A DNA stretch of 53,357 nt, from the NCBI GenBank assembly GCA_030038355.1, contig JASHPB010000116.1, positions 1 to 53,357 on the forward strand, read 5' to 3'. The notes under the pieces are model-generated. The model saw only the letters and a list, made by a program, of their open reading frames with translations. It made no database searches and was not told the origin of the DNA. Shown piece by piece: positions 16,401 to 24,762 of this stretch; the first letter of the stretch is position 1, and each line of letters starts with the position of its first letter. Position numbers and translations under genes: made by a program. Source of the DNA: Candidatus Binataceae bacterium. GTDB lineage: Bacteria; Desulfobacterota; Binatia; Binatales; Binataceae.

Positions 16401-19234
16401 TCGGCGATCTCTGCGCCGGCGTCACCGACGCTCGCGGAATGTTCTACTGCGAGGGCAAGCCCGGCTTCAGCGGCGAGGCGGTCGTGCAAGTTTATGTCAC
16501 CGACTCGGCGAACCGCGTCAGTATCGCCAACACAAGCTCGTACATCCAGGGCGCCAAGCGGATGTGGTTTCCCGGCCAGGACGAAGACCGCATGGACGTG
16601 GTGGCCGAGGAGCCTGAGTACGCTCCGGGCGACACCGCGCGCTTCCAGGTGCGGATGCCGTTCGACTACGCGACCGCGCTCGTCACGGTGGAACGCGAGG
16701 GAATCATCGCTGCCTCTGTAATCAAATTGTCAACAAAGAATCCCGTCGTCACGCTGCCGGTGCGCGACTACGCGCCTAACGTTTACGTCTCGGTGCTCGC
16801 GGTGCGCGGCCGGATCGCGAGTATCCAGCCGACCGCCATGGTCGATCTCGGCAAGCCGGCGTTTAAACTGGGAGTTAGCGGAATCCGCGTGGGATGGCGA
16901 AGTCATCGGCTCAAGGTCAGCGTCACTCCAGGCAGACAGGTCTATCACGTGCGCGAGAAGGCGCACGTGCTGGTCGAAGTGCACGCGCCCGAGGGCGGCC
17001 CGCCGCCCGCCGGCAGTAGTGTTGCGATTGCGGCGGTTGACCAAGGCCTCCTCGAGCTCAAGCCCAACGACAGTTGGAAGCTGATCGACGCGATGATGGA
17101 TCAGCGGGCATACCAGGTTCACACCTCGGCGGCGGAGATGGAAGTCGTCGGGCGCCGCCACTTCGGCCTCAAGGCGCTTCCTCCTGGCGGAGGCGGCGGC
17201 CGCGCAATCACTCGCGAGCTGTTCAACACGCTCCTGTTGTGGAAGGCGAACGTTCCGCTCGACACGAATGGTGATGCTGAAGTCGAGGTGCCGCTCAACG
17301 ATTCGCTGACGAGTTTTAAAATCGTCGCAATTGCCGCGGCGGGCACCGGAGAGTTCGGCACCGGCGAGGCGATGATACGCTCGACGCAAGACTTGCAGCT
17401 CTTCTCGGGCGTCTCGCCGATCGCTCGCATCGGTGATTCATTCTCGGCCGAGTTCACCGTGCGCAATGCCTCCGATGGCGCGCTCGACGTGAACTTGAGC
17501 GGCGCGATCGAGGGTCTCAAATCGAATCCCGCGACGCACAAATTCAGCCTCGGCCCCGGCGCCGGCAAAACGATCGACTGGAATGTTGGAGTGCCAGTTG
17601 GTGTGGCGGCGCTGAAATATCATGTCGACGCGGTCGCGTCGCCGACCGCATCTGATCACCTACTGATCACCCAGCAAATCATTCCCGCCGTGCCGGTGCG
17701 GACGTGGCAGGCGACGCTGGTTCAGCTCGACAAGTCGCTCACCCAGCCCCTCGCGATTCCATCCGATGCGCTCGCGGGCCAGGGCGGCGTGCAGGTGCGC
17801 CTCAGTCCGACGCTTACGGCAGGCCTCGGCGGAATCGAGGCTTGGATGCGTGCGTATCCCTACGTGTGCATGGAGCAGCGCGTTTCGCGCGCGATCGCGC
17901 TCGAGGATCCCGCGCTATGGAAGGGAATCATTGCCGAGCTGCACTCGTACACCGACTCCGACGGCCTGCTGAAATACTTCCCGACGATGCAGCAGGGGAG
18001 CGACGTGCTGACCTCGTACGTGCTCGCGATCTCGCATGAAGCCGGACTCACAATTCCCGACGATTCTCTCTCAACGATGCAATCCGCGCTGAACAACTTC
18101 GTCGAAGGCAAACTCACGCGCGACGAACCGTTCGCGGTCGTTGACCTGCCGATGCGCAAGCTCGCCGCGCTCGAGGCGCTCTCGCGCTACGGCAAAGTCG
18201 ATCCGGCGCTTCTGAGCAGCATTCAAATCGATCCCAACCTGTGGCCGGATTCATCGCTTATTGATTGGTGGAGTATTCTCGAACGCACGCCCGCGATTCC
18301 CGAGCGCGCGCATCGCCTCGATGACGTGCGGCGCATCATGCTCGCGCGCCTCAACCAGCAGGGCACCGCGCTCCATCTGTCGAGTGATGCGCGCAACAAC
18401 CTCTGGTGGCTGATGGTCTCGCCGGCGGACAACATGGTGCGGCTCGTGCTGGTCGCGCTCGATGCCAACCAGTGGCACGACGACTTGCCGAAGATCATGC
18501 AGGGCGCGCTCGCCATGCAGCAGCGCGGCGCGTGGCCGGGAACGATCAGCAACGCCTGGGGCACGCTCGCGATCACGAAGTTCGCAGCCGCGTTCGAAGC
18601 GACGCCGGTCGCAGGCATCACCACGGCAACTCTTGGAGCAACCTCGAACCAGCTCGCGTGGGCGCACGATCCCAAGGGTGGTGCGCTCGAGTTCATGTGG
18701 CCAACCGCGCAAGCGAACCTCGGGCTCGCGCACAATGGCTCCGGGAGCCCATGGGCCGAGATTCGGACCAGCGCCGCGATTCCGCTCAAAGCGCCTTTCA
18801 CCAGCGGCTACACGATCACCAAGACGATCACGCCCGTCGATAGCACGCACACCGGTGGATGGAAACAGGGCGACCTCGCGCGCGTCGATCTCAAGGTCGA
18901 TGCGCAAACTGACATGACCTGGGTCGTCGTCGACGATCCGATTCCCGCCGGCGCCTCGCATCTCGGAATCGGACTCGCGCGCGAATCGCAAATCGCGACC
19001 TCGGGTGAGAACGAGAATAATCAGAGCTGGGTGTGGCCAGATTATACCGAGCGTGCGTTCAGCGGTTTCCGCGCTTACTACAGTTACGTACCGAAGGGAA
19101 CCTTTGAGATCGAATACACGATCCGTTTGAACCAGGTCGGGACTTTCCAGCTTCCGCCGACGCAGGTGCAGGCTCTCTACGAGCCTGAGATGCTGGGCGA
19201 GCTGCCGAACGCGCCGTTGACAGTGAGTCCATAG
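13430..19234 (+). CDS. bacterial alpha-2-macroglobulin with thioester motif
   Basis: 1934 residues, somewhat longer than E. coli YfhM. A signal peptide (hydrophobic segment LVCLMLALLPARAALA, roughly residues 36-51) exports it to the periplasm. There is no lipobox, so unlike YfhM it does not look like a lipoprotein. The MG2-type domain begins near 658 (VAHTVFDRTLLRAGETVHMK). The A2M core domain is near 1264-1325 (LLLWKANVPLDTNGDAEVEV). The thioester motif C-M-E-Q is at 1480-1483, followed by an alpha-toroid complement-like domain. Bacterial A2Ms are thought to trap proteases that enter the periplasm. pbpC follows with no gap, the classical pairing. The true start could be a later ATG (13472 or 13478). 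Confidence 0.93.
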   Translation: MIAPFQLAPGAIQRMGMQGFPRREFGIDTLVRGLTLVCLMLALLPARAALAAPPSVVRFSPLGTVKGVRQVTGRFSAAMVPLGDPHLAVAPFDINCPTKGTARWIDSFNWSFDFPSDLPAGLKCTFTLRRGLKTLAGQAVAPAPPFTFDTGGPSIVETRPWSDSNDIDEQQAFLLILDTDVDPASVLQHAGFSVSGIVQSVGVTLMQGADRDIVFKRFKDTIDKRPFVILQARQSFPDNASVKLIWGKGIRSASGIATTGDQEIDYTVRKAFQAKLRCDRVSPNAACIPVTPITLHLTEPIGPDAAKAIALVAPDGQRSAAKITADNEVSDVQFDAPFKESSSYKIELPPTLTDIFGRRLSNASQFPMAVQTDQFPPLAKFSARFGIIEAADPVLPITVRNLEAEIRADELRIGDSAAPTKQSLLQSLETRVEAIFIRVPGPDPKQILDWLNRIALAKRTVSVFAGSDQAGGATSFAIPKPHGPNAFEVMGIPLKHRGLYVVELKSERLGSVLLGDSRPLYVPTAALVTNLALHFKLGKANSLVWVTELENARPVDGADIKIADCNGTVLWTGRTDARGLALVPQIDAINNPAQCNTGNAQPGGNYDTEQVTALQNLSSGLLVTAQRGDDFSFVHSSWKFGIENWRFHVLTAWQETPYVAHTVFDRTLLRAGETVHMKHFIRTQTLDGFGLPDASMMPDTLSLQFNGGDQHYDLPLTWGADGTAATDWTIPKEAKLGEYDVMMSRKAAASPSPSSADNGSSSSSAQVQSGSFQVQEFRIPLMKAAIKFPAGSQIAVTQIPVDLSASYLSGGPAQSLPVILRSQISNTNYPSFPDYDGFTFANGPVKEGIQKFEDFENSSATETNPGVHQRKDLTLDASGGARADITDIPPANVAQDVRAEMEFRDPNGETQTVSNVVTVWPSRLLAGVRIDDWTSEPGIIRAKLAAIDDTGKPVAHVPIHAIVLASKFYSYRKRLIGGFYAYENTQEVKRIGDLCAGVTDARGMFYCEGKPGFSGEAVVQVYVTDSANRVSIANTSSYIQGAKRMWFPGQDEDRMDVVAEEPEYAPGDTARFQVRMPFDYATALVTVEREGIIAASVIKLSTKNPVVTLPVRDYAPNVYVSVLAVRGRIASIQPTAMVDLGKPAFKLGVSGIRVGWRSHRLKVSVTPGRQVYHVREKAHVLVEVHAPEGGPPPAGSSVAIAAVDQGLLELKPNDSWKLIDAMMDQRAYQVHTSAAEMEVVGRRHFGLKALPPGGGGGRAITRELFNTLLLWKANVPLDTNGDAEVEVPLNDSLTSFKIVAIAAAGTGEFGTGEAMIRSTQDLQLFSGVSPIARIGDSFSAEFTVRNASDGALDVNLSGAIEGLKSNPATHKFSLGPGAGKTIDWNVGVPVGVAALKYHVDAVASPTASDHLLITQQIIPAVPVRTWQATLVQLDKSLTQPLAIPSDALAGQGGVQVRLSPTLTAGLGGIEAWMRAYPYVCMEQRVSRAIALEDPALWKGIIAELHSYTDSDGLLKYFPTMQQGSDVLTSYVLAISHEAGLTIPDDSLSTMQSALNNFVEGKLTRDEPFAVVDLPMRKLAALEALSRYGKVDPALLSSIQIDPNLWPDSSLIDWWSILERTPAIPERAHRLDDVRRIMLARLNQQGTALHLSSDARNNLWWLMVSPADNMVRLVLVALDANQWHDDLPKIMQGALAMQQRGAWPGTISNAWGTLAITKFAAAFEATPVAGITTATLGATSNQLAWAHDPKGGALEFMWPTAQANLGLAHNGSGSPWAEIRTSAAIPLKAPFTSGYTITKTITPVDSTHTGGWKQGDLARVDLKVDAQTDMTWVVVDDPIPAGASHLGIGLARESQIATSGENENNQSWVWPDYTERAFSGFRAYYSYVPKGTFEIEYTIRLNQVGTFQLPPTQVQALYEPEMLGELPNAPLTVSP

Positions 19235-21424
19235 ATGTTGAAGCGCGCTCTTGTACCTGCGTTCGCGATTCTCGCCCTGGCGGCGGTGTCGATCGCACTC
19301 CAGCCGCCAGGGCTGCCAAAATTCGACGACGTGCGCGCGGCGTGGCGGCCGTCAGACGCGCAGCTGCTCGATCGGCGCGGCGATCCGCTCTACGAGCGCC
19401 GCATCGATTGTCACGGCCGGCGCCTCGCGTGGACGCCGCTCAACGAAGTATCCCCGGCGCTCGCGCGCGCCGTAATTGCGTCTGAGGATCGCCGCTTCTA
19501 CGAGCATCATGGTGTGGATCTGCGCGCGCTCGCGGCGGCAACCGTCGATGCGTTTTTTGGCCAGCGGAGTCGCGGCGCCAGCACGATCACCATGCAGGTT
19601 GCCGCGATGCTCGATTCATCGCTCGGCCGCCCCGGAAGCCGTCGCACGCTCCGCCAGAAAATCGCGCAGCTGGACGCCGCGCTCGCCCTCGAGCGGCGAT
19701 GGTCGAAGGGCGAGATTCTGGAAGCTTATCTCAACCTGGTAACGTGGCGCGGCGAGCTCGAGGGCGTCAATGCCGCGACGCAGATGTTGTTCGCGCGGGC
19801 GCCGCACGGCGTCACCGCCGGCGAAGCGGTCGTGATGGCGGTTTTGCTCCGCGCGCCCAATGCCCGCCGTGACGCAGTCACCCACCGGGCCCGTGCGCTC
19901 GCGACGGCATTGGGAGCCGACGCGCCATCTTCGAGCGATCTCGCCGCGGCTCTCGACGATATCTATGCATCGCGGCGGCCACGTTTTGAGCGCGTCACGC
20001 TCGCGCCGCATGTCGCCGCGCGACTCCTGAACGGCGATGCGGCGACCATGCGCTGCACGCTCGATGCCGAGCTCCAGCGCTTCGCCACCGAAACACTGAA
20101 GCGTCACCTGCTCGAGGTGCGCGAGCGCGGCGTCGACGACGGTGCGGTGCTAGTCGTCGACAACGTCACAGGCGAGGTTTGGGCTTATGTCGGCAGCGCC
20201 GGCGAGGTATCGGCTGCGCCGTGGGTCGATGGGGTGCGCGCGATTCGCCAGCCGGGTTCGGCACTCAAACCCTTTCTCTACGCTCTCGCCGTCGATCGCC
20301 GAATTCTCACCGCTGCATCGCTGGTCGAGGATACGCCGCTCGAACTACCCGAGGAGCGCGGACTCTATCGTCCCTCCGACTACGATCATCAATTTCGCGG
20401 GCTGGTTTCGATGCGCACGGCTCTCGCCTCGTCGCTGAATCTGCCGGCGGTCAGGACGGCGGAGGTCGTCGGCGTTGATTCACTCACTGACAAGCTCCGC
20501 GAACTTGGATTTACGAGCGTGGTTGAAGCGGGCGATTTCTATGGCGCAGCGCTCGCGCTCGGCTCGGCTGACGTGACGCTCTGGGATCTGACGGGTGCAT
20601 ACCGCACGCTCGCCAATCGGGGCGTCGCTTCTCCGTTGAGGTTCACCAGCGCGAGCACCGTGGCGCCGAGCCGGCGCAGCTATTCAGCCAACGCGGCGTT
20701 CGTGATTTCCGATATCCTCGCCGATCGATCCGGCCGCAGCGAGACCTTCGGCCTCGAGAACAGCCTGGCGACGCGTTACTGGAGCGCGGTGAAAACCGGC
20801 ACCAGCAAGGACATGCGCGACAACTGGTGCGTCGGCTACACCAATCGATTCACGGTTGGCGTGTGGGTCGGCAACGTGACGGGCGCGCCAATGCGCGACG
20901 TGAGCGGAGTGACGGGTGCCGCGCCGGTCTGGCTCGACGTGATGAACTACCTGCACGAGCGCTTCGGCAGCGGTGCGATCGAGCCGCCCTGCGGCGTCGT
21001 CAGGCATGCGGTCGATTTCCCCAACCAAGTTGAGGCGCCGCGTGATGATTGGTTTATCGCCGGCACTGAGCCACGCTCTGCGGAGGAACAAATCGATCGC
21101 GGCGCGCCGCGAATCATCTCACCGGTCGAAAACTCGATGGTCGCGATCGACCCGGATATTCCGAGTAGCGAGCAGCGCGTGAACTTTGAGGCATCGCATA
21201 TGCGATCTGGCGCGCGCTGGATTCTCGACGGCCGCGACATGTGTGCAGTCGCTTCAGCATGCATGTGGGAACCAACGCCGGGGCCGCACACACTCGCCTT
21301 GATCGACGCCGCGGGGCATCTGGATCAGCGCGTTGAGTTCAGCGTTCGCGGAACTGCGTCAACTGAAATGGTTGAGAATGACGGTGAAGGCGCTGACTCC
21401 GACGATCCGCCGGAGCGCCGCTGA
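19235..21424 (+). CDS. pbpC: penicillin-binding protein 1C
   Basis: 729 residues. An N-terminal membrane anchor (about 5-24) is followed by a GT51 glycosyltransferase domain with the catalytic Glu84 in ASEDRRFYEHHGVD and GASTITMQ at 114-121. The transpeptidase domain has the active-site tetrad SALK (342-345), SLN (400-402) and KTGTS (520-524). A C-terminal BiPBP_C domain (about 630-710, including a Cys pair) is typical of PBP1C. It polymerises glycan and probably cross-links or senses damaged peptidoglycan. The ATG directly follows the alpha-2-macroglobulin stop codon, so both are one transcript. The gene ends 12 nt from the convergent TetR gene. Confidence 0.95.
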   Translation: MLKRALVPAFAILALAAVSIALQPPGLPKFDDVRAAWRPSDAQLLDRRGDPLYERRIDCHGRRLAWTPLNEVSPALARAVIASEDRRFYEHHGVDLRALAAATVDAFFGQRSRGASTITMQVAAMLDSSLGRPGSRRTLRQKIAQLDAALALERRWSKGEILEAYLNLVTWRGELEGVNAATQMLFARAPHGVTAGEAVVMAVLLRAPNARRDAVTHRARALATALGADAPSSSDLAAALDDIYASRRPRFERVTLAPHVAARLLNGDAATMRCTLDAELQRFATETLKRHLLEVRERGVDDGAVLVVDNVTGEVWAYVGSAGEVSAAPWVDGVRAIRQPGSALKPFLYALAVDRRILTAASLVEDTPLELPEERGLYRPSDYDHQFRGLVSMRTALASSLNLPAVRTAEVVGVDSLTDKLRELGFTSVVEAGDFYGAALALGSADVTLWDLTGAYRTLANRGVASPLRFTSASTVAPSRRSYSANAAFVISDILADRSGRSETFGLENSLATRYWSAVKTGTSKDMRDNWCVGYTNRFTVGVWVGNVTGAPMRDVSGVTGAAPVWLDVMNYLHERFGSGAIEPPCGVVRHAVDFPNQVEAPRDDWFIAGTEPRSAEEQIDRGAPRIISPVENSMVAIDPDIPSSEQRVNFEASHMRSGARWILDGRDMCAVASACMWEPTPGPHTLALIDAAGHLDQRVEFSVRGTASTEMVENDGEGADSDDPPERR

Positions 21425-21436
21425 GCGAGGTTCGAT

Positions 21437-22075
21437 CTACTTTCGCCGTGGGCGCACTGAGCGAAACGAGCCTACGGCGCCCCTGGCCGCGCCGATCAGG
21501 AAGTCACCGCACAAGCGCTCGACATCGCGCCGCGGAAGCCGATGCGCTGCCCATCCCCTGGCAAACGTGTCCGACGCATTGAGCGTTGCCGCCGCGACGG
21601 ATTGCGCGACCGAATGAGGACAGCCGAATTCACCTTCGATTTGCCCCGCCCAGAACTCGATAAACCCCTTGAGCTGCTCGCGCCGCGTGCGACGGCCTTT
21701 GCGCCCGCTGAGCCGAGTCTGCAGCACGGCCAAAAGCACCCCCCGAGTCGCGATCAGGTCGAAGTAGGTCCGGACGGCCTGGCGGACGCGCTGTTCGTAG
21801 CCGTTGTGGCGCAGCACCTCGTGCTGGATGCGCTCGAAAACTTCAGAAACTTCGCGATCGTAGAGTGCGAGCGCAAGTTCGTCGGCGTTTTCGAAGTACG
21901 CATAACCGAGCCCTTTGCTCACACCCGCGCGCTCGGCGACAGTTTCCATCGTCAGCGCATCGAAGCCGTCGCTCAGGATTAATGAAGCCGCCGTGTTGAG
22001 AAGATACTGACGGCGCCGCTCGGCGCTCATCCGCCGCGGAATCGACTCCGCAGCCGACGTTTCCAGAGTGCTCAT
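21437..22075 (-). CDS. TetR-family transcriptional regulator
   Basis: 212 residues. The N-terminal helix-turn-helix lies at about residues 24-72 (ILSDGFDALTMETVAERAG, then VSKGLGYAYFENADELALAL), a standard TetR pattern. The C-terminal ligand domain is diverged, so no effector can be named. A basic tail (RPRRK) ends the protein. It is the last gene of a minus-strand run after the ABC importer (22151-24558), with 75 nt between. That gap contains a near-palindrome (22120-22135) that may be its operator. It could control itself, the importer or an unlinked gene. Confidence 0.88.
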   Translation of the reverse strand: MSTLETSAAESIPRRMSAERRRQYLLNTAASLILSDGFDALTMETVAERAGVSKGLGYAYFENADELALALYDREVSEVFERIQHEVLRHNGYEQRVRQAVRTYFDLIATRGVLLAVLQTRLSGRKGRRTRREQLKGFIEFWAGQIEGEFGCPHSVAQSVAAATLNASDTFARGWAAHRLPRRDVERLCGDFLIGAARGAVGSFRSVRPRRK

Positions 22076-22119
22076 CGGAAGGCCTCTTCCCGCGCAAAAG
22101 AGATCCTAATAAGCCGCAA

Positions 22120-22135
22120 GTAAATGATCAATCAC
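22120..22135. promoter_or_regulatory. near-palindrome, possible TetR operator
   Basis: GTAAATGATCAATCAC is a 16-nt imperfect palindrome (12 of 16 positions symmetric) centred on TGATCA. It lies 45 nt upstream of the TetR gene start, in an AT-richer stretch than its surroundings. Autoregulation by the adjacent TetR protein would fit. This is inferred from position and symmetry only. Confidence 0.3.
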
Positions 22136-22150
22136 CAACGCAGGTTCGCG

Positions 22151-22849
22151 TCAACGCGCCGTTAACAGCCGCGCGAGGGCCGCGCTGGCAGGCGAGGCGC
22201 TTAGTTCCTCCCAGGTTCCTTCCTGAACGACAACGCCCCGCTCGATTGCGATCGCGCGCGGGCAGAGACGACGCAGGATTTCGGGGCGATGGTCAACGGC
22301 GATGAGCGTGAAGCCGAGCGCAGCCTGCCAGGTGATGAGGTCGTCGACCAGTTCCAGGATCGTCGGATAGTCGAGGCCCGTGAAAGGCTCGTCGAGGAGG
22401 ACCAGTGGAGGCCGCCGCGCCAGCATCCGCGCGATCGCCACGCGCCGCGCCTGGCCGCCGGAGATTTGCCGCGCGCGAGCGCGCCATACCGGGCCGAGAT
22501 CGAGCCGCGCCCGCAGCTCGTCGATCCAGTCGCGCTCGAACTGCTGCTGCTCGCGGCTCAAGCCGAAGCGCACATTCTGCTCGACCGAGAGATGCGGAAA
22601 CAGAAGATCCTGCTGCGTAAGATAGCCGACCGCGCGCTCATGCAGCGGCATCGGGGGCGGAAAGAACTTGCGCCCACGAAAGCTTATCTCGCCGCCGTCG
22701 GGCGGTTCGATGCCCGCGATACATGAGAGTACCGTGCTCTTGCCTTCGCCCGAGGCGCCGAACAGTGCGACCTTGCTTCCGTCGACGAGGTTGAGGCGCA
22801 CGTCGACCGTGAAGGTGCGGCGTTTCCTTACGACATGCGCTTCAAGCAC
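22151..22849 (-). CDS. ABC importer ATPase, molybdate/tungstate type
   Basis: 232 residues, a single nucleotide-binding domain: Walker A GASGEGKST (31-39), Q-loop YLTQQDLLFPHLSV (76-89), signature ISGGQARR (129-136) and Walker B LVLLDEPFTGLD (149-160). The C-terminal regulatory (TOBE/MOP) domain found in many ModC proteins is absent, as in short tungstate-type ATPases. The start overlaps the end of the permease gene by 8 nt. With the permease and binding protein upstream it makes a complete oxyanion importer. Molybdate and tungstate are the most likely substrates, judged from the binding protein. Confidence 0.88.
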   Translation of the reverse strand: MLEAHVVRKRRTFTVDVRLNLVDGSKVALFGASGEGKSTVLSCIAGIEPPDGGEISFRGRKFFPPPMPLHERAVGYLTQQDLLFPHLSVEQNVRFGLSREQQQFERDWIDELRARLDLGPVWRARARQISGGQARRVAIARMLARRPPLVLLDEPFTGLDYPTILELVDDLITWQAALGFTLIAVDHRPEILRRLCPRAIAIERGVVVQEGTWEELSASPASAALARLLTAR

Positions 22850-23615
22850 GAGCTGCGCGGTTCTGCGCCATCAGGTGGATCAGCCAAGGCAATGGCAGAG
22901 CCGTGAGCAGAAAGATAATCAGCAAAGGCATCACCGCGGGAAGTCCGGTGTCCTGGAGGTTCACCCACATCTGTACCGGCATGCCGCTCGGATAGTAGGC
23001 GGTAATGACGACCGCGCCGAACTCGCCGAGGGCGCGCACCCACGCAAGGCTGACGGCAGCCGCGATTCCGAGCCGGGCGAGCGGAAAGGTAACGCGCCAG
23101 AACACGCGCCATGGCGGGAGACCGAGCAATCCTGCCGTCTGCTCGAGCTGACGCGGAACGGCGGCGAGTGCTGCGCGCGCCGCTACGACGTAGTAGCCGA
23201 TACTCGCGTAGACCTGAGTCGCGACGAATGCCGTTGCGCTGTTGCTGGTCGGCACACCAATTTTCATCAGCCACGCGCCGATCGCGGTGGTCGGCCCGAA
23301 CGAAAGCGAGAGCAGGATTCCGAGTGCGATCGGCGGCATCAGCACCTGCAGCAGGAGGATGGCATCGTAAACGATCCGATCGGGACCGTGTCGGCGCGCC
23401 ATCCACCATGCGACCGGGGTGCCGATAATCACGTCAACGACGAGCGCAAGCGTGGTCAGGACGATCGAGATGCGCACAGAATCCGCGGTTGCGCCGGGCA
23501 TCGATCCGTTCCAGTCCCAGCGACCTACCGGTACCAGCAAGCCGGCCAACGGATAGATCAGCGCGATAGCGAAGGCCGCCATCGCGATTCGTTCTATAGA
23601 GCGGCCGATGCGCAT
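22842..23615 (-). CDS. ABC importer permease, molybdate/tungstate type
   Basis: 257 residues from the ATG at 23615, chosen because it sits 1 nt after the stop of the binding-protein gene; the frame is open further upstream but overlaps that gene deeply. Five or six transmembrane helices are visible, with a ModB/CysT-like EAA loop in the form EQTAGLLGLPPWRVFWRVTF near residues 160-180, followed by the usual LARLGIAAAVSLAWVRALGEFG. This loop docks with the ATPase. It forms the inner-membrane pore of the importer. Confidence 0.88.
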   Translation of the reverse strand: MRIGRSIERIAMAAFAIALIYPLAGLLVPVGRWDWNGSMPGATADSVRISIVLTTLALVVDVIIGTPVAWWMARRHGPDRIVYDAILLLQVLMPPIALGILLSLSFGPTTAIGAWLMKIGVPTSNSATAFVATQVYASIGYYVVAARAALAAVPRQLEQTAGLLGLPPWRVFWRVTFPLARLGIAAAVSLAWVRALGEFGAVVITAYYPSGMPVQMWVNLQDTGLPAVMPLLIIFLLTALPLPWLIHLMAQNRAARA

Positions 23616-23616
23616 C

Positions 23617-24558
23617 TTATTTCGCAGGCAGCAGCGGCACTGCGTCGCCCGGCGGGTCGTAGCTGGCCGCAGCGAGGACAGCTCGCCCGTCGCTGCCCGC
23701 GAGCCAGTCGACAAACTGTTGCGCGAGCTCGGGATGCGTCGCGGTACTCAAAGCGGCCGCATAGAATACGAGGGGCGAAGGTTTCAGCGCCTTGTCATGC
23801 AGCGTGATCGTGACCTTGTCGTAGGCGGAGGCCTGCTCGGCATCTCCCAAGTTAATTTCGCGCGGCAGCGAAACGAAGGGCAGATTCATCGCTCCCGGCT
23901 GCGTCTTGTATGCCGCGCTCGCGTCGATCTGTCCGGCTTGCAGGCGCGCCATCAACTCCGGTTCCTGGAAGATCTGCGCACGGTTGATATTTGCGCCGAG
24001 AACGAGATCGGCGAGGTTTGGCTGCCGATAATAGTCCGCGGCGAGCTTCATGACGAATATGATATTGAGGCCGAGTGGATCGACGATCGGGTCGGTGCGG
24101 CCGAAGCGGATGCCGCGGGTCTCGAGGATCTCCCACCATTGGCGCCCCCCGGGTTTGCCCGACGCGGCGAACTGCTTGGCGAAACGGCTCCTCGAGCTGT
24201 ATGCGATCACCACCTCGGTGCGCGCAATTGGCACCGCTTTCGCCGCCTTGTGCGCGTCGAGCACGACCTGCATCGGACCAGGCGTCACGGAGATGAACAC
24301 GTCGGGCCGGATGCTACCGCCCTCTATTAGCCGTGCGAGACCCATCGATCCCTGCGCACGACCGCGCAATTCGACGCCGAGCGCTTTGGCCGCGGCTGCG
24401 TGCACGCCACCGTTCATCACAGCTCCCATCGAGCCGGCGTAGGCAACGTCGAGCGGCGTGGACGCGCCCGCAGCGCACGCCATACCAGCGGCGGCGAGCC
24501 ATGCGACGAACGCAGTCGCCGCGAGGGTGCATGGGAGAGAGTTGGGTTTGGGGCGCAT
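23617..24558 (-). CDS. molybdate/tungstate-type substrate-binding protein
   Basis: 313 residues with an N-terminal signal peptide of about 30 residues, so periplasmic. The first strand is DVAYAGSMGAVMNGG, a ModA/WtpA-like anion-binding loop. The central FGRTDPIVDPLG is close to the GR-DP-DP-G motif of the WtpA group (archaeal-type molybdate/tungstate binding proteins) and not classical ModA. GSMGLARLIEGGSIRPDVFIS is the usual domain-1 helix. A GGAGG ribosome-binding site lies 5 nt before the ATG. It is the first gene of the operon. Other oxyanions cannot be excluded without structural comparison. Confidence 0.85.
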   Translation of the reverse strand: MRPKPNSLPCTLAATAFVAWLAAAGMACAAGASTPLDVAYAGSMGAVMNGGVHAAAAKALGVELRGRAQGSMGLARLIEGGSIRPDVFISVTPGPMQVVLDAHKAAKAVPIARTEVVIAYSSRSRFAKQFAASGKPGGRQWWEILETRGIRFGRTDPIVDPLGLNIIFVMKLAADYYRQPNLADLVLGANINRAQIFQEPELMARLQAGQIDASAAYKTQPGAMNLPFVSLPREINLGDAEQASAYDKVTITLHDKALKPSPLVFYAAALSTATHPELAQQFVDWLAGSDGRAVLAAASYDPPGDAVPLLPAK

Positions 24559-24762
24559 GCAGACCTCCGATCATCGAATCAAACTTTCATGCCACTAAGG
24601 ATGACAATTGGCAACTATTGTTGCCGTCGACTCGTGCCCGCCTCGCTGCGGCTGGCTGTTTGTCGTGCTGTCCCCGGCCATCCTAGTGTGATTCGGTAGT
24701 GGGCGGCGGGCTGTCGTCCGCTCGCTCTGGCTGACGCAACTCTCCACGCGCGAGGGACGACG
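24559..24762. other. divergent intergenic region with inverted repeat
   Basis: This 204-nt region separates the oxyanion importer (minus) from the SDR gene (plus), so promoters for both should be here. A perfect inverted repeat GGCAAC-TATT-GTTGCC occupies 24610-24625, 52 nt upstream of the importer start, a reasonable operator position. No convincing -35/-10 pair was found and no further gene is visible. Confidence 0.4.

Noticed and set aside
18251-18991. 246-codon open frame on the minus strand inside the macroglobulin gene
   Set aside because: Antisense to a strongly supported coding region; its composition is rich in Arg and Ala as expected for antisense frames in GC-rich DNA, and no motif is seen.
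22668-23807. 379-codon open frame on the plus strand across the oxyanion importer genes
   Set aside because: Antisense to three well-recognised ABC importer genes; Arg/Gln/His-rich with no domain.
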